Shown here: positions 1-7,069 of the stretch, piece after piece | Layout of the letters: each line of letters opens with the position of its first letter | How positions within the stretch are numbered: position 1 is the stretch's first letter | Source: CAZBBC01 sp964489835 | Lineage (GTDB): Bacteria; Calditrichota; Calditrichia; JAJRVZ01 | Reading direction: 5' to 3' | DNA length: 20,643 nucleotides | NCBI GenBank assembly: GCA_964489835.1 | Contig: CAZBBC010000076.1 | Coordinates: forward strand, 1-20,643 | Translations under genes and position numbers: made by a program | The notes under the pieces: model-generated | Seen by the model: only the letters and a program-made list of their open reading frames with translations | Database searches by the model: none | Told to the model about the DNA's origin: nothing

Positions 1-1287
1 TTAAACCCAACCACGATCCCTCGAGGCCTGAACCACCCGGTTTATTGATATGATATAAGCAGCATCACGCATAGTTAAATTATTTTTTTTGGCAAAATTT
101 CCTACAGCTATAAATGCGGAAGTCATCTTGAGGTCAAGTTTACTTAAGGTCTCCTCTTTTTCCCAAAAATAATTCATATTACTCTGCACCTGTTCAAAAT
201 AACTGCAGGTAACGCCACCGACATTGGCCAACAAATCAGGAATTATGAAAATACTGCCTTGATTTAATATTTGATCAGCTTCCGGTGTTGTCGGTCCGTT
301 GGCAGCTTCGACAATAATTTTGACACGATTGCTTATGTTTTTTGCGTTCTCTGAAGTAATCTGGTTTTCCAAAGCAGCAGGTATCAGAATATCAACATCC
401 TGTTTCAGCCAATCATCCCCCGGTAAAATTTCATAACCAAGTTCCTGTGCTTTTGATTTGTCAATGCCGCCAAAAGTATCTGTAATCGTAATTAATTCCT
501 CATAATTGATACCATCTTTTTTCTTGTACGCATAACTGGTTTGGTCCACCTGATCCCAACAGGAAACACAAATGGCCGTGCCTCCCATCTGCTGATACAG
601 TTCAATGGCAGGTTGTGATACATACCCAAATCCTTGAAAACTGGCGCTGGTATTTTTTGGACTAATATTTATTTCTTTTAATGCTTCACGGGCAGTTATC
701 ATTGCACCGTAACCGGTCGCTTCTTTTCTTCCCAGTGAGCCCCCCATATCTACCGGTTTTCCCGTAATAAATCCCGGCTTTTTTTCGCCTTTAATTGCCT
801 CAAACTCATCCAGCATCCATAACATATGCTGCGCGTTGGTCATGATATCGGGTGCCGGCACATCGGCATAAGGACCCACGTTTTTTACAATTTGCCGTAC
901 CCAACCACGGCAAATTTGTTGCTGCTCATACAGAGTTAAATTATGGGGATCGCAGATCACGCCGCCACTGCCACCACCGAGAGGTAAATCAGCCACGGCG
1001 GTTTTCCAGGTCATCCACATGGCCATCGCCCGTATGGTATCGATGGTTTCCTCTGGGTGAAATCGAATTCCCCCTTTAGCCGGACCGCGTGCGTCATTAT
1101 GTTGAACCCTGAATCCACGGAAGATTTTCATCTGACCGTCTTCCATACGAACAGGAATACAAAAATTATATTCCCGCATCGGATTTCGGAGAAGATCTCG
1201 CGCCGGTTGATCCAGATTAAGAAGATCAGCAGCATGATCAAACTGTTTTTGCGCCATTTGAAACGGATTATAACTTGTGTTATTCAT
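1..1287 (-). CDS. Glu/Leu/Phe/Val dehydrogenase family protein, catalytic Lys replaced by Ser
   Basis: 428 residues, the usual length for hexameric NAD(P)-dependent glutamate dehydrogenase, which interconverts glutamate and 2-oxoglutarate plus ammonia in the cytoplasm. Seen: N-terminal substrate domain with GPAKGGIRFHP (Lys71), WMTWKTAVADLP (Lys95) and PAPDIMTN (Asp147), then GGSLGRKEATG at 182-192 and a Rossmann domain ending in PDLLANVGGVTCSYFEQVQ. The loop that should read GG(A/G)KGG, carrying the catalytic lysine, reads GGGSGG (Ser107, codon AGT). The dinucleotide loop is GFGYVS at 219-224 instead of GFGNVG, followed by VSCW instead of VSDS. The family is certain; dehydrogenase activity is doubtful, and a regulatory subunit or a different chemistry is possible. 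I chose the ATG at 1287, which has AAAGG 8 nt upstream; an in-frame GTG at 1326 would add 13 residues of poor similarity. Downstream context lies outside the window. Confidence 0.9.
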   Translation of the reverse strand: MNNTSYNPFQMAQKQFDHAADLLNLDQPARDLLRNPMREYNFCIPVRMEDGQMKIFRGFRVQHNDARGPAKGGIRFHPEETIDTIRAMAMWMTWKTAVADLPLGGGSGGVICDPHNLTLYEQQQICRGWVRQIVKNVGPYADVPAPDIMTNAQHMLWMLDEFEAIKGEKKPGFITGKPVDMGGSLGRKEATGYGAMITAREALKEINISPKNTSASFQGFGYVSQPAIELYQQMGGTAICVSCWDQVDQTSYAYKKKDGINYEELITITDTFGGIDKSKAQELGYEILPGDDWLKQDVDILIPAALENQITSENAKNISNRVKIIVEAANGPTTPEADQILNQGSIFIIPDLLANVGGVTCSYFEQVQSNMNYFWEKEETLSKLDLKMTSAFIAVGNFAKKNNLTMRDAAYIISINRVVQASRDRGWV

Positions 1288-1524
1288 ATCTATTACCTTT
1301 GCATTTAAACATGTCTGATCGAGCACATATTTTTTCTCAAATGAGCATCACAAATATCGTTGATAATGCAGTAAAAATAAGAATAATTGTAATAAAAAAA
1401 TAGGAGAAAGACAGTAATTTGGAATTATTTCGTTCCATTAAGTAATGCATGAATGCCTGATAGATAGCACCGTTTATTCAAATGAAGTCTTTAATTTGTT
1501 GTCTGTAACCAGTATATTTTATTT

Positions 1525-1737
1525 AGCCTGAATAATTCAAAAAACTTAATGATTATATGTGTATAAGAAGCATAATATTAATAATTTAGTTCCCCCTTAC
1601 CAAAGGGGGCTAGGGGGTTGTTTATACTTAAATCGATTGAGATATATCAATGTTTCACATCCCCTTAGTCCCCTTTTTTAAGGGGAGATTTAATTGTCGC
1701 CATATGATAGATCTGAAATTCATGAATGATACAGGTT
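1525..1737. repeat. MITE-like inverted-repeat element, copy A
   Basis: This 213-bp stretch fills about half of the 450-bp gap between the dehydrogenase and metH. Its ends are imperfect terminal inverted repeats: AGCCTGAATAATTCA at 1525 and, on the other strand from 1737, AACCTGTATCATTCA (12 of 15 identical). Inside are two inverted arms rich in C and G runs (1590-1622 and 1658-1690), each able to fold into its own CCCC/GGGG hairpin, separated by an AT-rich middle. A reverse-complement copy lies at 20112-20322 and shares the ends, the arms and long flanks between them. There is no coding potential. The rest of the gap (1327-1524) shows nothing recognisable. Confidence 0.8.
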
Positions 1738-4700
1738 TTAATATCCCAAATTAGGCGCCAGCCATTTTTCCATCACGGCCAGATCGATACCCTTCCGCCG
1801 GGCATAATCAGCAACCTGGTCTCTGCCTATTTTCCCCACACCAAAATATTTCGCCTCCGGGTGCGAGAAATAATATCCGCATATCGATGCGGCGGGGTCC
1901 ATGGCAAATGAATCGGTTAAACGCATACCGGTATTTTCCGGTACTGAAAGAAGATCAAAGATTTTTTGTTTTTCCGTATGGTCAGGACAGGCTGGATAGC
2001 CGGGCGCTGGTCTGATCCCGTGATATTTTTCCTTAATCATTTCATCGCTTGTTAGTTTCTCATCCTGAGCATACCCCCAGAATTCTTTCCGTATGCTTTC
2101 ATGTAACAATTCTGCAAACGCTTCTGCAAAACGATCAGCCAGTGCCTGAAGCAGAATCGAATGATAGTCATCATTATCATCCTTAAATTGCTTGACCGTT
2201 TTCTCGATACCGATACCGGTTGTTAGAGCAAAGACGCCGACGTAATCCTCAATCCCGCTCTCTTTAGGCGCAATAAAATCGGACAAGGCAATGTTCGGGC
2301 GGTTTTCTCCTTTATCTCCCTGCTGACGGAGGGTATGAAAAATGGTGGTGACATGCGTACGCTTCTCATCACTAAACAGCTCGATATCGTCACCCACTGA
2401 ATTTGCCGGGAATAATCCAAATACTGCCCGGGCAGTTAACCATTTGTGGATGCTAATCTGGTCAATCAAATGCTGCGCATCTGCAAATAATTTACGCGCT
2501 TCCTCTCCGTATCGTTCATCATCAAGAATCTGCGGATATCGTCCTTTCAATTCCCAGGTATGGAAAAAAGGGGTCCAGTCAATTCGTTCTTTAATTTCTC
2601 CCAAAGAATAATCGGAAAACTTTTTCATGCCCAGAAAACGAGGTTTTAAAATAGCCGCTTTATCCCAGTTGATTTTATACTTACGTTTTCTGGCTATTTC
2701 TATCGGTAACCTGGTACGTGCACCATATTTCTTTTGATGCATTTCGACCAGATGGGACTGTTCTATATTTATTTTTTCGGCAAAATCTTCCCGCTGTTTT
2801 TTGTTTAATAATTTTCCCACTACACCTACGGCTCTTGAGGCATCGAGCACATAAACCGTTAATCCTTTATAGGCCGGAGCAATCTTAACCGCTGTATGGA
2901 CCGGTGAGGTGGTTGCTCCTCCGATCAGAAGCGGTATATTAAATTTTTCACGGCTCATTTCACGCGCCACATGAGTCATTTCATCCAATGAAGGGGTAAT
3001 TAATCCACTCAAACCTATTATATCTACCTTATGCTCACGGGCAGCATTCAGGATTTGATCGGCAGGAACCATTACGCCCATATCAATCACTTCATAATTA
3101 TTACAACCTAAAACAACACCGACAATATTTTTGCCGATATCGTGAACATCCCCTTTCACCGTCGCCAGCAGAACTTTCCCGTTCAATCTTATCCCTGATT
3201 TGCTTTTATCTGCTTCCAGATATGGCGTCAAATAAGCAACCGCTTTTTTCATCACCCGGGCGCTTTTAATAACCTGCGGTAAAAACATCTTCCCCGAACC
3301 AAACAGATCCCCGACCACGCCCATTCCGTTCATTAAGGGTCCTTCAATCACTGTCAGTGGTTCATTATACTTTTTTCTGGCTTCTTCTGTGTCTTCTTCG
3401 ATAAAATCGTTAATACCGTTCACCAGGGCATGTTTTAACCGTTCCTCTACCGCCTGCTTTCGCCAGGCCAAAGCCTCTTTTTTGCTTTTCCCCTTCTGTT
3501 TCACTGCCTGCGCCAACAATAATAATCGCTCTGTAGCATCTTGCTTCCTGTTGAGCAATACATCTTCAACCCGTTCGCGGAGATCATACCCGATATCTTC
3601 ATATACGATTATTTGCCCGGCGTTGACAATACCCATATCCATACCGGCTTTAATCGCGTGAAAAAGAAAAGCGGAATGCATCGCTTCCCGGACCGCATTA
3701 TTGCCACGGAATGAAAAGGATACATTGCTCACCCCGCCACTGATCAGAACACCAGGCAGACTGGCCTTGAGTTGACGGGTAGCTTCGAAGTAATTAACAG
3801 CATAATTTTGGTGTTCTTCAATACCCGTTCCAACAGCAAAAATATTGGGATCAAAAATGATGTCTTTTGGAGGAAAACCGATCTCCTCTGTAAGAATATT
3901 ATAAGCACGCTGACAAATACTGACTTTTCGTTCGACACTTTCTGCCTGCCCTGCTTCATCAAAGGCCATAACAATTACCGCAGCACCGAAACGTTTTACC
4001 GTCCGGGCCTGTGCTCTGAAAACATCCTCCCCTTCTTTCAGGCTTATTGAATTAACAATAGATTTGCCCTGCAGACACTTAAGCCCTGTTTCTATAACCG
4101 ACCACTTCGATGAATCGATCATCACCGGCAAGCGTGCAATATCTGGCTCTGAAGCGATTAAATTTAAGAATTTCTTCATCGCCGCTTCCGAATCGAGCAT
4201 CCCTTCATCCATGTTGACATCAAGAATCTGGGCACCATTTTCTACCTGACTCTTAGCTATCCGTAAGGCTTCATCGTAATTATCTTCCAGTATTAATTTC
4301 CTAAAATGCGCAGAACCGGCAATATTGCAGCGTTCACCGATATTAATAAAATTAGTTTCCGGCCTTATGATCAAGGCCTCCAAACCACTGAAAGCGGGGA
4401 AACTTTCAACAGCAGGAATTTTACGGGGTGGTAGAAGTTTAACGGCTTCGGCAATGGCTGTAATGTGTTTGGGTGTTGTCCCGCAGCAACCACCGACGAT
4501 ATTGATAAAACCGCTCTTCGCCATATCAGAAAGTATCGCCGCCATATATTCCGGTGTATCATCATAACCACCAAATTCGTTGGGCAGACCGGCATTGGGA
4601 TAAATACTAATATAATGAGGGGCCAGATTTGATAATTCTTCCAGAAACGGACGCATTTCTCTGGCACCGAGGGCACAATTAATCCCGACACTAAAAATAT

Positions 4701-5424
4701 TGTAGGATGAAATAGCTGTCCAAAAAGATTCCAGTGTTTGACCGGAAAGCGTCCTGCCGCTGGCATCCACGATTGTCACCGATACCATCAATGGAATTGT
4801 CTTGCCAATCTCCTCAAAATACCGATCAATTGCATATAAGGCTGCCTTCGCGTTCAGGATATCAAAAATGGTTTCCAACAGCAGAAAATCAACACCGCCA
4901 TCGACCAGCCCGCGCACCTGATCATAATAACCATTCATCACATCATCAAAACTAACTTTCCGGTATTCCGGGCGGTTGATATCCGGGGAAATCGACGCGG
5001 TCTGGTTGGTTGGACCAATAGCGCCGGCAACAAACTTTGGACGATCAGGAAATTTAACCCTATGTTTTTTGACAGCCTCACGGGCAATTTTTGCAGAAGC
5101 AAAATTCATCCCGTAGACCTGACTATCCAAATGATAATCCTTTTGAGAAAGACTATTAGCATTAAAGGTGTTTGTTTCGATGATGTCAGCACCGGCATCA
5201 AGAAATGCGATGTGAATCTCTTCAATGATTTCCGGTCGGGTTAGAGATAATAAATCATTGTTTCCTTTCAGATCTTTATCGTGGTCGGTGAATTTATCCC
5301 CTCTAAACGCTGCTTCATCAAGCGCATAGCTCTGTATCATCGTACCCATGGCACCGTCCAAGATAAGTATACGCCTGGACAGGATATCTTCCATTAGTTC
5401 TTTTTTTGTCTTTTTCACAATCAT
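1738..5424 (-). CDS. metH: Cobalamin-dependent methionine synthase
   Basis: 1228 residues, full length for MetH, which moves a methyl group from 5-methyltetrahydrofolate through cobalamin to homocysteine in the cytoplasm. All four modules are visible: homocysteine-binding barrel (about 15-330) with zinc ligands Cys250 (GINCALGA) and Cys313-Cys314 (GGCCGTTP); pterin-binding barrel (about 355-620, starting NFINIGERCNIAGS); helical cap and B12 domain (about 650-880) with GDVHDIGKN, where His761 is the cobalt ligand; and the C-terminal AdoMet reactivation domain (about 920-1228) with RPAPGYPACPDH. No key residue is missing. The ATG at 5424 places the first barrel's DGAMGTMIQ at the normal distance, but no clear ribosome site precedes it; Met11 is an alternative. 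No cobalamin riboswitch was recognised in the upstream gap, which is mostly repeat. The stop codon abuts repeat copy A. Confidence 0.97.
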   Translation of the reverse strand: MIVKKTKKELMEDILSRRILILDGAMGTMIQSYALDEAAFRGDKFTDHDKDLKGNNDLLSLTRPEIIEEIHIAFLDAGADIIETNTFNANSLSQKDYHLDSQVYGMNFASAKIAREAVKKHRVKFPDRPKFVAGAIGPTNQTASISPDINRPEYRKVSFDDVMNGYYDQVRGLVDGGVDFLLLETIFDILNAKAALYAIDRYFEEIGKTIPLMVSVTIVDASGRTLSGQTLESFWTAISSYNIFSVGINCALGAREMRPFLEELSNLAPHYISIYPNAGLPNEFGGYDDTPEYMAAILSDMAKSGFINIVGGCCGTTPKHITAIAEAVKLLPPRKIPAVESFPAFSGLEALIIRPETNFINIGERCNIAGSAHFRKLILEDNYDEALRIAKSQVENGAQILDVNMDEGMLDSEAAMKKFLNLIASEPDIARLPVMIDSSKWSVIETGLKCLQGKSIVNSISLKEGEDVFRAQARTVKRFGAAVIVMAFDEAGQAESVERKVSICQRAYNILTEEIGFPPKDIIFDPNIFAVGTGIEEHQNYAVNYFEATRQLKASLPGVLISGGVSNVSFSFRGNNAVREAMHSAFLFHAIKAGMDMGIVNAGQIIVYEDIGYDLRERVEDVLLNRKQDATERLLLLAQAVKQKGKSKKEALAWRKQAVEERLKHALVNGINDFIEEDTEEARKKYNEPLTVIEGPLMNGMGVVGDLFGSGKMFLPQVIKSARVMKKAVAYLTPYLEADKSKSGIRLNGKVLLATVKGDVHDIGKNIVGVVLGCNNYEVIDMGVMVPADQILNAAREHKVDIIGLSGLITPSLDEMTHVAREMSREKFNIPLLIGGATTSPVHTAVKIAPAYKGLTVYVLDASRAVGVVGKLLNKKQREDFAEKINIEQSHLVEMHQKKYGARTRLPIEIARKRKYKINWDKAAILKPRFLGMKKFSDYSLGEIKERIDWTPFFHTWELKGRYPQILDDERYGEEARKLFADAQHLIDQISIHKWLTARAVFGLFPANSVGDDIELFSDEKRTHVTTIFHTLRQQGDKGENRPNIALSDFIAPKESGIEDYVGVFALTTGIGIEKTVKQFKDDNDDYHSILLQALADRFAEAFAELLHESIRKEFWGYAQDEKLTSDEMIKEKYHGIRPAPGYPACPDHTEKQKIFDLLSVPENTGMRLTDSFAMDPAASICGYYFSHPEAKYFGVGKIGRDQVADYARRKGIDLAVMEKWLAPNLGY

Positions 5425-5442
5425 AAGATTTGATCTATTCTA

Positions 5443-5796
5443 TTCATACCGCAATCCTGGGCTGCAAATAAAAAAAAATAGTCCGTGAAAATCCGTGTCA
5501 GTCTTCGCCTGATCCGGCGTAGACGGATAATCCGTGGACAAAAAAAATAAGTCAGTGTTCGTCAAAGCCTGCCTGCCCGGCTATGACGGGATCCGGCGTA
5601 GACGGATAATCCGTGGACAAAAACTATGCGTCGCCGTGCGAATATTTATCCCAATTATTTAATTTTAAATTACCAGGCGCAAATTAAAACAATATCGAGG
5701 CTTGGAGCAAATATATTTTAGACGTAAAAGTATTTTTAACGTGGATAATTCGTGGACAAAATCTTTTTTTTGATTGCAGCATCACTGCGGTATGAA
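5443..5796. repeat. Compound repeat with inverted ends and three internal direct copies
   Basis: The gap upstream of metH is almost entirely this element. Its ends are inverted: TTCATACCGCA at 5443 and again on the opposite strand from 5796, each followed inward by a CTGCAA word and an A-run of eight or more. Inside, GGATAATCCGTGGACAAAA occurs at 5525 and 5604, with a one-base variant (GGATAATTCGTGG...) at 5743, all in the same direction. A related element begins at 20516. There is no ORF of note, and no promoter stands out. Confidence 0.75.
5511..5623 (+). repeat. Two identical 34-bp direct repeats, 79 bp apart
   Basis: Positions 5511-5544 and 5590-5623 are identical over 34 bases, beginning GATCCGGCGTAGACG and ending CCGTGGACAAAAA. 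Each contains the palindrome CGGATAATCCG. The sequence between them is different, so this is a spaced direct duplication inside the larger repeat, not a simple tandem array. Confidence 0.9.
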
Positions 5797-5841
5797 TTGC
5801 TCGGGTTAATTATCTTTAAACATTTTGTGGTTATTAATACT

Positions 5842-6756
5842 CTACTCTAATGACAGTATAGATTCGAGGGCTGGTTTCAACAAGGGGTGAATAAATGAAT
5901 AGCCATGGTCAATCAAAACGGCAGGTATTGCTCGGGTACTGGTAAGTAACAGTTCATCGCCCATTTTGCCTAAAATCGCTTTAATAAGCATACCCGGAAT
6001 TGACAGAAAAGCAGGTCTTGCCAGGGCTGTTGCTAGCGTTTTTGTAAACTCGGCATTGGTCACAGATTCCGGAGCAACCACATTTACCGGTCCGGTAATT
6101 TGTTTGTTTTGCAGGATGTAATCAACCACCGGGAGGACATCATCCAGGGTTATCCAGGGCATGTATTGTTTACCATTTCCTATTCTCCCTCCCAATCCAT
6201 AACGAAATAGAGGCAGTGTTCTCCCAAGCACACCTCCGGCTGTGGTTAAGATCACGCCAAATCTACAATTGATCACACGAATACCGGCCGTTTTTGCCGG
6301 TTCGGTTGCCGCTTCCCATTCACAAACGACATCTGCCAAAAAACCTTTGCCGGCCCTTTCGTTCTCTTTTAATTCTGCACCGCCCCGGTCACCATAATAA
6401 CCAGTGGCAGAGGCACAAATAAAAGTATGTGGCGGCAATTTCATTTGACTCATCGTTCTTGCCAGGAGTTGTGTACTGTGCACACGACTCTCTTTTATTC
6501 TTTGCTTTTGACGCCTTGTCCATCGTCCGGAAGCGATGTTCTCGCCCGCCAGATGAATCACCGCATGATAGCCATCCAGGTCCGCCGGATCCAATTCATC
6601 CTTTCCGGGATCCCACCAGATATCATTTTCCAGGATGTTGTTTCTATCTCTGATAAGGCGAGAAATTGTATGTCCGCGACGACTCAGGAAAGAAGAAAGG
6701 TGCGTTCCGATCAGACCACTGCTGCCGGATATTAATATTTTCATAATATTACTCAT
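5842..6756 (-). CDS. TIGR01777/YfcH-type SDR, NAD(P)-binding epimerase-like protein
   Basis: 304 residues, normal for the TIGR01777 family of extended short-chain dehydrogenases with a C-terminal DUF1731 domain. Seen: Rossmann loop GSSGLIG at 11-17; the family signature HLAGEN; SATGYYGDRGG containing the catalytic-type YYG; CEWEAAT; WITLDDVL; then GPVNVVAPESVTNAEF and a C-terminal DUF1731 part with LLTSTRAIPAVLIDHGY. The family resembles nucleotide-sugar epimerases and is soluble; the physiological substrate is not established, so I name no reaction. Met5 (ATG at 6744, giving MKILISGSSG) is an equally good start: it has GAG 7 nt upstream and matches how relatives begin, while the first ATG has no ribosome site. 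It stands alone between repeat-filled gaps and could be monocistronic. Confidence 0.93.
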   Translation of the reverse strand: MSNIMKILISGSSGLIGTHLSSFLSRRGHTISRLIRDRNNILENDIWWDPGKDELDPADLDGYHAVIHLAGENIASGRWTRRQKQRIKESRVHSTQLLARTMSQMKLPPHTFICASATGYYGDRGGAELKENERAGKGFLADVVCEWEAATEPAKTAGIRVINCRFGVILTTAGGVLGRTLPLFRYGLGGRIGNGKQYMPWITLDDVLPVVDYILQNKQITGPVNVVAPESVTNAEFTKTLATALARPAFLSIPGMLIKAILGKMGDELLLTSTRAIPAVLIDHGYSFIHPLLKPALESILSLE

Positions 6757-6845
6757 ATACGAATTAATGCCCCAACCCGTCTCCCCGCCTGAGTGTAGTA
6801 CTTCAGTATTTAGGTAACAATTTTAGATTATCGTAATGAGACAGA

Positions 6846-7012
6846 TCTATCTCCCCCTTAGAAGGGGCTGTTGCAGTATCGATTAATTTTCACAAATCTT
6901 GGTGTAGCAAGGACCTGTTTCCCCCTTGAAAAAGGGGGACTAAGGGGGATATTATTTTCTCTATGTTATTTATAAACAACCCCCTAACCCCCTTTATTAA
7001 GGGGGGATTAGA
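6846..7012. repeat. Copy B of the CCCCTTA/TAAGGGG inverted-repeat family
   Basis: The gap between the SDR and the TonB receptor carries arms of the same family as copies A and C: CCCCCTTGAAAAAGGGGG near 6921 and, inverted, CCCCCTTTATTAAGGGGGG ending near 7007, with a 40-bp AT-rich middle. A third, partial arm (CCCCCTTAGAAGGGG) sits at about 6852. The terminal CCTGAAT-type inverted ends of the other two copies are not evident, so this copy is degenerate or a different subtype. Nothing else was recognised in 6757-7069. Confidence 0.7.
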
Positions 7013-7069
7013 TTTTGCTTTGGTTAACATAAAAATGTATTTTTTTTATAAATTTACAGATATATTGCA

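Noticed and set aside
1658..1690. Rho-independent terminator for metH in the CCCC/GGGG hairpin
   Set aside because: The stem forms, but no T-run follows it on the minus strand, and the same arm appears in other contexts as part of a repeat.
2223..4766. Overlapping open frames of 60-130 codons inside metH on both strands
   Set aside because: They lie wholly within a complete, motif-rich metH frame and have no recognisable protein features.
5425..5841. Cobalamin riboswitch before metH
   Set aside because: Looked for the conserved B12-box and neighbouring core words on the minus strand; only the compound repeat is visible.
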